Origin: UBA8231 sp036011085
GTDB taxonomy: Bacteria; Latescibacterota; UBA2968; UBA8231
Assembly (NCBI GenBank): GCA_036011085.1
Contig: DASCMS010000035.1
Location: 25,223-89,222 of the forward strand
Direction: 5' to 3'
Length of the DNA stretch: 64,000 nucleotides
In this document: positions 17,696 through 26,206 of the stretch, in pieces
How positions within the stretch are numbered: the first letter of the stretch is position 1
Layout of the letters: each line of letters starts with the position of its first letter
Made by a program: the position numbers and the translations under genes
Notes under the pieces: generated by a model
Databases searched by the model: none
Seen by the model: only the letters and a program-made list of their open reading frames with translations
Told to the model about the DNA's origin: nothing

Positions 17696-18388
17696 TCAGT
17701 CCTGTTCCTTCGCGAACACGTACCCTGCACCACGAACCGTCAGCAAGCGTCGCGGTTTCTTCGGATCGTCCTCGATGGCGGCACGGATACGGGATACGTG
17801 TACATCGATACTGCGGTCGAAGGCTTCCACAGTGGTTCCCTTCAGCCGATTCATCAAGTAGTCGCGGGAGAGTACGCGGCCGGCATTGTCAGCCAGAGCC
17901 AGCAACAGATCGAACTGATACCCCGTCAGGTCACACGGCTGGTCATCAACGCTGACGACCCGCGCATCCGGACTGATCTGCAGGCGGCCGAACAGACGAA
18001 CCGTCTCGTGACGCACCTTTCCCGGTGTGTGGCGACGGAGTACGGCCCGCAGTCGAGCCAGCAGTTCACGCGGACTGAAAGGTTTCGGCAGGTAGTCGTC
18101 GGCGCCGATCTCGAGGCCGACGATCCGGTCGGTCTCCTCACCCCGGGCGGTGAGCATGATGATGGGGATGTCGGAGTCGACGCGGACCCGCTTGCAGATC
18201 TCGAAGCCGTCGCCATCAGGAAGCATGACATCGAGCAGCAGTGCATCGTAGGCCTCCTGCCGCAGGCGGGTCAGGCCCGTCACAGCCCGTCGTTCGATAT
18301 CGACGGTGAAGCCGCCGCCGGCGAGATACTCCGCCACCATGGAAGCCAGGGCGCCATCGTCCTCGATCATCAGAATTCGCTGAGCCAT
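17696..18388 (-). CDS. OmpR/CpxR-family response regulator
   Basis: 230 residues from ATG 18388, chosen because MAQRILMIEDDGAL is the normal receiver start; longer starts to 18460 add unconserved residues. The receiver domain has acidic residues at 10-11, phospho-acceptor Asp53 in LLLDVMLPDGDG, and the conserved Lys near 102 in DYLPKPFSP. A C-terminal winged helix (about 130-228) ends in IDVHVSRIRAAIEDDPKKPRRL. It is cotranscribed between the Spy/CpxP-like gene and the kinase. A direct-repeat site upstream of the operon is a candidate for its own binding. Confidence 0.92.
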   Translation of the reverse strand: MAQRILMIEDDGALASMVAEYLAGGGFTVDIERRAVTGLTRLRQEAYDALLLDVMLPDGDGFEICKRVRVDSDIPIIMLTARGEETDRIVGLEIGADDYLPKPFSPRELLARLRAVLRRHTPGKVRHETVRLFGRLQISPDARVVSVDDQPCDLTGYQFDLLLALADNAGRVLSRDYLMNRLKGTTVEAFDRSIDVHVSRIRAAIEDDPKKPRRLLTVRGAGYVFAKEQD

Positions 18389-18477
18389 GATTCTCTCTTC
18401 CGGAGTCAGCCTCAAGCCGCTCGATCTTCCCGGCACCCGAGAGACGCCGGGAAGGGTCATCGAGAGCCCGCGCGGCT

Positions 18478-18987
18478 CTACAGGTGACGCTGGCGCATGT
18501 GTTGGACCATCTCTGCCCGCTGCTCCGGTGTCAGCACCTCGAACATGTCGAGCGCGGCATCGACCATCCAGTCGGAGGCGGCATCGGCGATTGCGATTTC
18601 CGCCTTACGCAGGCGCTCGATCTCGGCCCGGTCGATGGAATCCTGAGACACGGCATCGAGCAGCTGTGCGTGGTGCAGGTGATGCTTCTCACGCAGAGGA
18701 TACAGCTGCTGCACCGATTCATCGACGATGGTCTGAATGCGCTGCTTCTGGTCGTCGGTGGCGTCGAACTTGCGCAGCATCCACTTCGCCGCGCTCTGCG
18801 CCCGCTCCCTGGCCTCTTCCGGCGAACTGACGTCGTGCAAGCCGTGGCCGCGATGCCAGCCATGGTGAGATATGCCGCGGCTGCAACCGGCGACATATGA
18901 GCCGATGACACCGACGAAGCCCGCGAGCGTGGCGCCGATGCAGAACCGCCACAGGCGGCGGCTGGGAGCAAGACGGGTAGCTGTCAT
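18478..18987 (-). CDS. Spy/CpxP-like LTXXQ-motif periplasmic protein
   Basis: 169 residues. An N-terminal membrane segment (about 12-34) ends in VAGC, which could be a lipobox or signal-peptide end. The rest is helical and charged, His-rich near residues 41-50, and ends in LTPEQRAEMVQHM, the LTXXQ motif of the Spy/CpxP chaperone and heavy-metal sensor family. In the classic Cpx system this protein damps the kinase and helps remove misfolded envelope proteins. Here it is the first gene of a cpxP-cpxR-cpxA-like operon, 89 bases before the regulator. A GGAGG lies about 7 bases before the ATG. Confidence 0.8.
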   Translation of the reverse strand: MTATRLAPSRRLWRFCIGATLAGFVGVIGSYVAGCSRGISHHGWHRGHGLHDVSSPEEARERAQSAAKWMLRKFDATDDQKQRIQTIVDESVQQLYPLREKHHLHHAQLLDAVSQDSIDRAEIERLRKAEIAIADAASDWMVDAALDMFEVLTPEQRAEMVQHMRQRHL

Positions 18988-19075
18988 GGTGGACCTCCTC
19001 GGTCAGGTGGGGGCAGCATTGCTCCCCACACGACACCAATCTGGCCAGGTGATCTTGCGTTGGTTTGTCGCCCAG

Positions 19076-19098
19076 GTAAAGAAGTGTGAAGTGGTAAT
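19076..19098. promoter_or_regulatory. Candidate CpxR-type direct-repeat operator
   Basis: The sequence reads GTAAA-N5-GTGAA-N3-GTAAT. The first pair differs from the enterobacterial CpxR box (GTAAA-N5-GTAAA) at one base and keeps its 10-base period, which matches one helical turn as expected for an OmpR-family dimer. It lies about 90-110 bases upstream of the Spy/CpxP-like ATG and just after the end of hemL. Autoregulation of the operon is inferred. Confidence 0.45.
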
Positions 19099-19110
19099 CG
19101 ACAGGAGTGT

Positions 19111-20406
19111 TCAGGCGACTTCCTTGAGCACCTTCGCCGCCGCCGCCGTGGTCTGGTCGATCAACTCCTCGGTATGCGCCGTCGAGATGAATCCAGCCTC
19201 AAAGGCCGAAGGCGCCAGGTAGATCCCCGCCGCCAGCATGCCGGCGAAGTAGCGGGTGAACAACTCCGTGTCGGCCTCCTGCACCTGGGTATAGTTGGTG
19301 ACCGGCCCCGGGTGGAAGTACATCCCGACCATGGATCCACACTGGGCGATCGTTGCTGCCACGCCGGCGTCGGCGGTAGCGGACCTCATGCCCTCCACCC
19401 AACGGGCGCCGAGAGCTTCGAGCTGGCCGTAGGGATCGGTGTCAGCCAGGTGGCGCACCGTGGCCAGGCCGGCGGTCATGGCCAACGGGTTGCCGGACAA
19501 TGTGCCAGCCTGATAGACCGGTCCCGACGGCGCCAGCTGCGCCATCAGGTCGGCACGACCGCCGAAGGCCCCCACGGGCAGACCGCCACCGATGACTTTC
19601 GAATAGGTACTCAGATCGGGGGTGATGCCGAAGCGCTCCTGGGCGCCGCCGAGGGCGACGCGGAACCCTGTCATCACCTCGTCGAAGATGAGGACGATGC
19701 CCGTCTCGCTGCACAGGTCGCGTACACCCTGCAGGTACCCCTCGTCAGGCAGGACGAGTCCCATGTTGCCGGCAACAGGTTCGAGAATGACGGCGGCGAT
19801 CTGGTCGGCGCCGATGCCGTCTACCGTCTGCCGCAGCACGTCGAGATCGTTGTACTCGATGCTGACCGTGCGCCGGGCGATATCGTCGGGTACGCCGGGG
19901 GAACCGGAGATGCCGAAAGTGGCCACGCCGGAGCCGGCCTCCACCAGGAGTGAATCAGAGTGCCCGTGGTAACAGCCGTTGAACTTGATGATCACGTCGC
20001 GGCCGGTGGCGCCGCGAGCCAGACGCAGGGCGGTCATGCAGGCTTCGGTGCCTGAGTTCACCATGCGGACCATCTCCAGCGACGGCACGACCCGGGTCAG
20101 CAATTCTGCCATCTCTACCTCGAGATCGGTGGGGGCGCCGAAGCTGGTGCCCCGATCGAGGACGGCGCGCAGAGCGTCGATGACGACCGCCGGACGGTGA
20201 CCGAGCACCATCGGTCCCCAGGAGCCGACGTAGTCGATGTAGCGGTTGCCGTCGGCGTCGGTCACGTGAGCACCGTCGGCGCCGGCGATGAAGAGGGGAT
20301 CGCCACCCACCGCTTTGAAGGCGCGCACGGGACTGTTCACACCACCGGGGATCACACCCGTGGCACGCTGGAAGAGGGACCGGGAGTTGGAAAGGTCAGA
20401 ACTCAT
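19111..20406 (-). CDS. hemL: Glutamate-1-semialdehyde 2,1-aminomutase
   Basis: 431 residues, the usual length. Family marks run in order: GGVNSPVRAFKAVGG at 21-35, DYVGSWGPMVLGH, MVNSGTEACMTALRLAR, FNGCYHGHSD, LILEPVAGNMG, FDEVMTGFRV, and STYSKVIGGGLPVGAFGG with the PLP-binding Lys270. It converts glutamate-1-semialdehyde to 5-aminolevulinate in C5-pathway haem synthesis. It stands alone here with no other hem gene in the window. It is separated from the small protein gene upstream by 81 bases. Confidence 0.95.
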   Translation of the reverse strand: MSSDLSNSRSLFQRATGVIPGGVNSPVRAFKAVGGDPLFIAGADGAHVTDADGNRYIDYVGSWGPMVLGHRPAVVIDALRAVLDRGTSFGAPTDLEVEMAELLTRVVPSLEMVRMVNSGTEACMTALRLARGATGRDVIIKFNGCYHGHSDSLLVEAGSGVATFGISGSPGVPDDIARRTVSIEYNDLDVLRQTVDGIGADQIAAVILEPVAGNMGLVLPDEGYLQGVRDLCSETGIVLIFDEVMTGFRVALGGAQERFGITPDLSTYSKVIGGGLPVGAFGGRADLMAQLAPSGPVYQAGTLSGNPLAMTAGLATVRHLADTDPYGQLEALGARWVEGMRSATADAGVAATIAQCGSMVGMYFHPGPVTNYTQVQEADTELFTRYFAGMLAAGIYLAPSAFEAGFISTAHTEELIDQTTAAAAKVLKEVA

Positions 20407-20487
20407 GGCAGGAGAGGCTCCGGGGTGGGATCGGGTACGGTAAGGACGTTTGAGGAAAACCTACGGAAGCGGCTCGTCCGGGGACAC

Positions 20488-20790
20488 TCAACGACCCGGG
20501 AACAGGGTGCTCTGCACGAGGGTGATGTAAGCGTCAGCCACCCTGCCTGAGAAACCCCGCTTGATGAAGTCAGCACGCAGCGTTGCCGCCGGCGTCCCGG
20601 CGGCGAGCCGCACGAAGGTGTAGCGGATTACGTCACGAGGTGATGATTTGACCGTGACGTCGCCGGCCTTGGCGCCCGGTCCCTCGGCCTTCAGCTCCTC
20701 GATGAGGGCCCCGGCATCGAGGGGTTCTTCGGCTCGAGGTGTCCTGGCAGGCTTGTCATCGCCACCGAAGATTCGCTTCCAGATTCCCAT
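20488..20790 (-). CDS. Small soluble protein of unknown function
   Basis: 100 residues from ATG 20790, fixed by a GGAGG six bases before it; the ATG at 20796 would be too close to that site. The protein starts MGIWKRIFGGDD, has a charged linker to about residue 40, and a folded-looking C-terminal half (DVTVKSSPRDVIRYTFVRL to SGRVADAYITLVQSTLF). I do not recognise a family. It lies upstream of hemL on the same strand. Confidence 0.65.
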   Translation of the reverse strand: MGIWKRIFGGDDKPARTPRAEEPLDAGALIEELKAEGPGAKAGDVTVKSSPRDVIRYTFVRLAAGTPAATLRADFIKRGFSGRVADAYITLVQSTLFPGR

Positions 20791-20904
20791 CCGCATCCTC
20801 CGGTCAGTTCGTTTACAGGATCGTGACACGCCGTTACCTTCGAAACATCCGTTCCCGCACTCTACTTCTTCGACAGCATTCCCTCAAGCCAGCCGTTTCA
20901 TAGA

Positions 20905-22302
20905 ATGGCCCGGATCCCCCTGCGCTCGCGTGCCTGGCACGGCGACGAACAGATCGAGTTGCCCGTCCCGGACGCCTGGCATGTGGACATTCTCGGTCCG
21001 GCCGACGCGCCGGAACTGTCAGAGGAAGGTGTGCGTCAGGCGCTGTCCCGGCCTCATGCCGGACCGTCGTTGACCGAACTGGCAAGAGGCAAGTCCACGG
21101 CGCTGCTCGTCATCGACGATCTCGGCCGGCCGACGCCGGCGCACCGCATCGTACCGCATCTGCTGGTGTTGCTCGAAGCCGCCGGTATCGGCGCCGATGG
21201 CATATCCTTCCTCGTGGCCACCGGTTCGCACCGCCAGCTCACACATCAGGAGGCTGAGCGCAAACTCGGCGCCCACATCGTTGCACGTTATCCGGTGCAC
21301 AGTCACGACGCCTTCGACGACGACCTGTGTGACCTGGGACGGTTGCCCTCGGGTATGCCCGTCATCGTCAATCGGCGTGTACTCGACGCCGATCTCGTTA
21401 TCGGCGTCAGCTGCATCCTGCCGCATACGCTGGCCGGTTTCAGCGGCGGCGGCAAGATCATGTTACCCGGCTGCGCCGGCATTCTCAGTATCTCCGAGCT
21501 GCACAGTTTCGAGGCCAAGCGCCAGCGGGCCCAGGTGGAGCCATCGCCGCGACGTCCCGACGCCCGTGACGTCATCGAGGCCTTCGCTGAACGCGCAGGT
21601 CTTGCGTTCTCGGTGAATACGGTGATCAACTCCCGGCGCCAGGTAGCCGCCATCGTCGCCGGGGACTTCCGCGCGGCTCACGCCGAAGCGGTGACCCGTG
21701 CGGTCGAGGTATACCGGACAGAAGTCCCGGACGAGCTGCGCCAAACGGCCGACATCGTCATCGCCAACGGCTATCCTCTCGATGCCGATCCGGTGCAGGT
21801 GTCGAAGTCGCAGTGGCCGCGCAGGTTGTTTCCGCAGGCGGACATGATCCTCTACGACCCGGCTTGTGACGGCATCGCCTACCACGGTTGGAGTGAATTC
21901 CAGAAGGCGTCGGTGACGAACATGATCTGTGGCACCATCAGCGAGGCGCGTACCGACGGGCGGTATCCTGCCCCGCTGAGCGCCCTGTTGGCGCGACCCC
22001 TGCTGCGCCGGCTGGGACATTGGCGGTTGCGCGCCGAGGCGGAGCGTACCGATGTCAGCTACCGGGCGTATCGGGAGGAACGCGGCACGATCCACACCAA
22101 CACCATCGCCAAGCGTGTGATGGCCAAGCGGGCGCGGCTGGTCATCTGCTCCGCGTCCTTCCCGGAGTGGAAACGGGTGGTGCAGTTTCCCAACAGCGTG
22201 TTGTTACCTGACTGGGAGGCGGTTGCGGCTGCCGGCTATCTGCCCGATGAACCGCGTCGTGTCGCCGTCATCCCCTGCGCCCCGCTGCAGATCCCCGCCT
22301 GA
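20905..22302 (+). CDS. larA: LarA-family nickel-pincer racemase/epimerase
   Basis: 465 residues. The DUF2088/LarA fold is shown by GRPTPAHRIVPHLL, ATGSHRQLTHQE and ILPHTLAGFSGGGKIMLPG. The residues that bind or use the nickel-pincer cofactor are all present at His109, His174, Lys184 and His200, which matches the Lactobacillus LarA positions (108, 174, 184, 200) almost exactly. The family racemises lactate or epimerises other 2-hydroxy acids. The substrate here is unknown, and the protein is about 40 residues longer than lactate racemase. The cofactor-making larB, larC and larE genes are not in this window. Start ATG 20905; stop is one base from the convergent flippase stop. Confidence 0.88.
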   Translation: MARIPLRSRAWHGDEQIELPVPDAWHVDILGPADAPELSEEGVRQALSRPHAGPSLTELARGKSTALLVIDDLGRPTPAHRIVPHLLVLLEAAGIGADGISFLVATGSHRQLTHQEAERKLGAHIVARYPVHSHDAFDDDLCDLGRLPSGMPVIVNRRVLDADLVIGVSCILPHTLAGFSGGGKIMLPGCAGILSISELHSFEAKRQRAQVEPSPRRPDARDVIEAFAERAGLAFSVNTVINSRRQVAAIVAGDFRAAHAEAVTRAVEVYRTEVPDELRQTADIVIANGYPLDADPVQVSKSQWPRRLFPQADMILYDPACDGIAYHGWSEFQKASVTNMICGTISEARTDGRYPAPLSALLARPLLRRLGHWRLRAEAERTDVSYRAYREERGTIHTNTIAKRVMAKRARLVICSASFPEWKRVVQFPNSVLLPDWEAVAAAGYLPDEPRRVAVIPCAPLQIPA

Positions 22303-22303
22303 T

Positions 22304-23887
22304 TCAGTCCCCCTTCAGTCCCCCTATGCGCCGCCGGATCGATCGCCAGAATCGAGCCAGCAGCATGCGGTCCTCCAGCTCGAGGCGCAGGGCGGCGAGT
22401 GTCGCCCCGTAGGTGACGAGGAAACCGGCACTTGGCAACACGGCCCGCCACAGCGGCTCGACAGCAGCGTCCCGCAGGAACCACGCGGGCACCGCGGCCA
22501 GGCAACCGCCCAGCAGCGGCTTGAACTGCGAGCGGCGGAAGGGCAGCACCTTCCGCAGGGCGTAGACTTCACCGACACGCAGCAGGGCCACCACAACCAT
22601 GGCCACGGCGGCGCCAAAAGCGGCGCCTACGATTCCGTAGATCTCGATAAGCCACAGATTCAGGGCGAAGTTCAAAGCCAGCCAGATCACATTGTTGACC
22701 AGGTTGACGCCGGGCCGTCCAGACATGGCGAGCAGTGGTTCGGCCACGGCGAACACACTCTGGATCATCATCCCCACACAGAGCACGAACAACACTTCGA
22801 TGGCCATCTGCAGATCGGCGGCGACGGCGAGTTTACTCGAGCCCAGCAACTGCAGGATCGGATCAGCAATCAGCAGCATGCAGACGGCGATGGGCAGGTT
22901 CACGGTGAAGATCCAGCGGGTCACCGTGACGAAGCGCTTCCCCAGTTCGGCGTGGCGCTGTTGCAGGGAAAGCTCGCTGACGACGGAACTGAAGATGGCG
23001 TCGAAGGCCTGCGGCGCCTTGAGGACGGCGCTGGCAAGACGACGGGAGAGGACGTAGATGCCCACGGTGGCGGCGTCGGTATACTTGGCGAGCATGAGTA
23101 CATCGAGCTGCACCAGCAGGGAGTAGACCAGATCCGTGAGGGTTACGGGCAAGCCGAAGCGAAGCATGGCCCGTAGCGGCGTGGGCCGGCCGATGGCCGC
23201 GGCGCTGTCGCCGAAGGAGAAGTGTCGGCGGAAGTAGATGACAGCGTGGGCCAGATTGCCGACGGCCATGGTCAGCTGCACCCAGGCGATGGCCTCCAGG
23301 CCGAAGCCGGCCAGGCCGACGGCGGCGCCACCGATGAAGAGGATCAGCGGGCCACCGACGGAGCGTACGTAGACCTCGTAGCGCATGATGCGCAGGGCGC
23401 GCGTGGCCGAGGTGAGGACCCAGGCAAAAGCGACAAAGGGGGCGGTGAAGGCCATGATGCGAATGGCGCGGGCGATGGGCTTCTGGTAGAAGGCGGCAAT
23501 GTGATCCGCCGCAAGGTGAGCGGACAGCACGACGGCGCCACTGGCGACGGCGGCGATCAGGAGTCCCGCGCCCAGGGCAGCATGTTCGTGGCGGCGCTCC
23601 GAGTCCGGCACCGACCGCGCCGCGGTGACATAGTGCACGACACTGCGCAGCAGGCCGAAGCGGGCCAGTTTGTTGAGGGTGCTGCACACTGCCCAGGCCG
23701 TCGTGTAAAGGCCCTGTACGTCGGCCCCACAGAGCAGGGTGATCACCCACAGGAAACCGCCACGTGACAGGCGGGCCAACTTGCCGACAAAGACGACGAG
23801 GGCACCTCCCGCCAGATCGCGGATGTCGTCGTCTTCGCTGCGCTCAGGGGTCAGCGCCGACGCGAGGGCGGGATCTACCTCGGCCAC
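22304..23887 (-). CDS. Wzx/MATE-type polysaccharide flippase
   Basis: 527 residues with about 12-14 hydrophobic segments, an amphipathic charged N-terminus, and the general layout of polysaccharide-export MVF/Wzx flippases (for example VTLTDLVYSLLVQLDVLMLAKYTD, then SRRLASAVLKAPQAFDAIFSSVV). These proteins move lipid-linked glycans across the inner membrane. It is the last gene of a five-gene overlapping operon and overlaps the propeller-protein gene by 13 bases. The operon context suggests that the lipid-linked product made by the upstream genes is its cargo. Confidence 0.85.
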   Translation of the reverse strand: MAEVDPALASALTPERSEDDDIRDLAGGALVVFVGKLARLSRGGFLWVITLLCGADVQGLYTTAWAVCSTLNKLARFGLLRSVVHYVTAARSVPDSERRHEHAALGAGLLIAAVASGAVVLSAHLAADHIAAFYQKPIARAIRIMAFTAPFVAFAWVLTSATRALRIMRYEVYVRSVGGPLILFIGGAAVGLAGFGLEAIAWVQLTMAVGNLAHAVIYFRRHFSFGDSAAAIGRPTPLRAMLRFGLPVTLTDLVYSLLVQLDVLMLAKYTDAATVGIYVLSRRLASAVLKAPQAFDAIFSSVVSELSLQQRHAELGKRFVTVTRWIFTVNLPIAVCMLLIADPILQLLGSSKLAVAADLQMAIEVLFVLCVGMMIQSVFAVAEPLLAMSGRPGVNLVNNVIWLALNFALNLWLIEIYGIVGAAFGAAVAMVVVALLRVGEVYALRKVLPFRRSQFKPLLGGCLAAVPAWFLRDAAVEPLWRAVLPSAGFLVTYGATLAALRLELEDRMLLARFWRSIRRRIGGLKGD

Positions 23888-25368
23888 CAGTTATCCCGGT
23901 GTCCGTCGACGACGGTGAGCCAGTCATCGCGGTTGAGAGTGTGCAGGCGGTTGGCGCCGGCCAGGGCTCCGGGTTCCAGAAACATCTGTGGACATTCGCG
24001 AAAATCTGTCGGCGTCAGTTCGAGCACCTCGTTGATCACCAGGGACCGGCCATAGCGCACACCACAGTCCTGGGCCGGACGGTATAGAAGTCCCCCGCTC
24101 TCGAACAGGCTGCCGGCCGGACGGGCCGAGCGTGGATCGGAGACGACGGGATTGGCCGGATGGGGCGTCCATGGCCCCAACGGTGTGTCAGCGTAGAACA
24201 GGTGCAGCTCCTCGTGCGTGGAGACGCGGTCGTCGCCGATGTTGGCGAACAACCACCAGCGATCGGCGCCTTCGTGCAGCGTGGCATCCACGAGCCGCAC
24301 ATCCTGCATGACGACGCATTCCCGCTCCCAGTGCAGCGGGTAGTCGACACAGCGGTAGAGTTCAAGTGTACCCGCGGCGGAAGATTCAGGCAGGAGCCAT
24401 CTCTCTCCCTGCCAGCGGAAGAGGAAGGGGTGCGACAGGTGCCAGGGATGCTCGAGAACCGCGCCGAGTCGGCGCCAGGTGCCGTCGCGCTGCAACTCGA
24501 TAGCGGCGAGGACTCCGCGTCCCAGTGCGTACGGCCACTCCTCAACAAAGATCACCGCCTGGTCACCGTCGACGACGGGGAAGGGGTCGGCCCAGAACCG
24601 GTCTTTCGGGGCGCACAGTCGTGTCATGTGTCCGAGATCGGGCAGCGGCTGCTGGCCGGCATCGATGCTGCAGGCGACGAACCACTCATTGCGCGCCAGC
24701 AACCGTCGGAGCCCTGTCGTCACATTCCTTCCCGCTAACCGCAGGCTACCGGACACAGCGGTCCGGCCGGAGAGGGGCTGCGGCGAGGACGGGAGAGCCA
24801 GGTCGAGAGCAGTCCGTCCCGCCATCAGATCACCCAGGGCCCGCGACGGCAGGGCTGCGGCTCGCCACAGCGCCCTGGCCCGGGTGGTGGCCGGCGATCC
24901 CCGCTGTACGCGAGACCAAGAGGCCCGCAGGACTTCGTCACTGCCCACACGGTGCACGGCAACCGGAACTGCCCCTGTGTTGTCGAGGGTTTCCTGCAGG
25001 CCGACGTCATCGTCGATCAACAGTTCCCAGGATCCCAAGCGTGGCTCCGGTGACATCGAGTTCCCCGCCGCGGCCACACCGACATGGAACACGACATCGC
25101 TATGGGTCAGTTCCTCGACAATGTCGACACCCGTCAGGCCGGACAGCGGTCGAGGTATGTCCGGATCCGGCGTGTCACGGGCGCCGCCCAGGGCGGTGGC
25201 CAGGCGCCCCCAACCGGATGGACGCCGGGTGGTTGTCGCCAATGTCTGTACGGCAACCCGGGCCCCCGTGGCAGCCAGCGCCACCACGGCTTCGGCGATC
25301 CACGCAGCCGGCGCTGTCGACGGCACGACGACACCTACCCGCAGGTCGGCCTGATCAGGGACGGGCAT
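23875..25368 (-). CDS. GINT1-N/GH43-like beta-propeller protein
   Basis: 497 residues from ATG 25368, which overlaps the sulfotransferase stop by 14 bases; the longer frame to 25398 overlaps further. The N-terminal third (LRVGVVVPS-x-APAAWIAEAVV, then VDIVEELTHSDVVFHVG) looks like a Rossmann-type or formyltransferase-associated region. The C-terminal 270 residues have the repeating WADPFPVV, FVEEW, HPWHLSHPFLF, RWWLFANIG and HPANPVVSDP motifs of the GH43-like propeller found at the N-terminus of glucosamine inositolphosphorylceramide transferase (GINT1) and in bacterial formyltransferase fusions. Catalytic role unproven. It may modify or recognise the glycan made by this operon. Confidence 0.7.
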   Translation of the reverse strand: MPVPDQADLRVGVVVPSTAPAAWIAEAVVALAATGARVAVQTLATTTRRPSGWGRLATALGGARDTPDPDIPRPLSGLTGVDIVEELTHSDVVFHVGVAAAGNSMSPEPRLGSWELLIDDDVGLQETLDNTGAVPVAVHRVGSDEVLRASWSRVQRGSPATTRARALWRAAALPSRALGDLMAGRTALDLALPSSPQPLSGRTAVSGSLRLAGRNVTTGLRRLLARNEWFVACSIDAGQQPLPDLGHMTRLCAPKDRFWADPFPVVDGDQAVIFVEEWPYALGRGVLAAIELQRDGTWRRLGAVLEHPWHLSHPFLFRWQGERWLLPESSAAGTLELYRCVDYPLHWERECVVMQDVRLVDATLHEGADRWWLFANIGDDRVSTHEELHLFYADTPLGPWTPHPANPVVSDPRSARPAGSLFESGGLLYRPAQDCGVRYGRSLVINEVLELTPTDFRECPQMFLEPGALAGANRLHTLNRDDWLTVVDGHRDNWWPR

Positions 25369-26206
25369 ATCCGTAGCGTTCCAGCAAGGGGCCGGCAACC
25401 CGCTCGATCTCGTCCACGTCCGGCACGGTCAGGCGCTCGAGGCTGTCCTCGTTCATGTCACGAATGGTGGAGCGTACCCCGTGGATGTCGAAATCCCCCG
25501 AGGAACTGTCCGCCACCAGGGGCTCCAGTTCAAGGAACGAGGTGACGCGCGCCAGCTGTCCGGCGGCGTCGGCCGTCAGCTCCTCGTAGCGCACCTCCAG
25601 CAGATGGTCGAGTCCGGAGGCGTCCGCCTCGACCTGCTCCATCGAGCAGCGCCACTGCTCGGCGCACAGTTCGAGAGGGTAGGCATCACCGAACTCTTCG
25701 TGGCCGAAGCGCCGCGGCTGTCCCTTGCGCCGGAGACCCTCGGCCACGGCGTAGCCGTTGCGCACCAGATGGATGATGTAGGCGGGGGCGAAATGGGTCT
25801 GCAGGAAGGGGAGTCGCGCTGTATTGGCGATCGACTTCTCCAGCACGATGGCAGCGGTCGAGGGCAACACCAGGGACCAGTGTCGGCGGATCCGCGCCGC
25901 GCGCGACGTCTGTGATGAGTCGGTCGACAATCGTACGTCGTCCACACAACGGCACCACATACGGTGCCAGCCCGAATCTTCGGGGCGGGGCAGAGCGTCG
26001 GTGAGGCGCACGCCCTCCGACGGCAGGGCGTCTATCCGGGGATGCCGTCCGAGCAGATCACGCAACAGGGTAGTGCCCGAGTTGTAGCAACCGACGATGA
26101 AGACCCATCGTTGCGGCTGCAGATCGTGGCCCATGGGAGACAGCAGACGTCGTGCCCAGGTTCGTTTCAAGAGGCCTTTGAGAGATCGTCCTCGAACCGG
26201 ACTCAT
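25355..26206 (-). CDS. Sulfotransferase family protein
   Basis: 283 residues. The 5'-phosphosulfate-binding P-loop is RWVFIVGCYNSGTTLLRDLL at about residues 33-52, followed by HPRIDALPSEG; the 3'-phosphate region is PAYIIHLVRNGYAVAEGL near residue 140, and a YEELTADAAGQLARVTSFLEL segment near 210 is typical of PAPS-dependent sulfotransferases. It should transfer sulfate from PAPS to a carbohydrate or lipid acceptor. ATGA overlap with the GT4 gene and overlap with the next gene put it firmly in the glycan operon, so a sulfated surface glycan is inferred. Confidence 0.85.
   Translation of the reverse strand: MSPVRGRSLKGLLKRTWARRLLSPMGHDLQPQRWVFIVGCYNSGTTLLRDLLGRHPRIDALPSEGVRLTDALPRPEDSGWHRMWCRCVDDVRLSTDSSQTSRAARIRRHWSLVLPSTAAIVLEKSIANTARLPFLQTHFAPAYIIHLVRNGYAVAEGLRRKGQPRRFGHEEFGDAYPLELCAEQWRCSMEQVEADASGLDHLLEVRYEELTADAAGQLARVTSFLELEPLVADSSSGDFDIHGVRSTIRDMNEDSLERLTVPDVDEIERVAGPLLERYGYARP

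Noticed and set aside
19007..19029. Imperfect hairpin in the leader of the Spy/CpxP-like gene
   Set aside because: A six-base stem with a bulge and no T-run; not convincing as a terminator or riboswitch.
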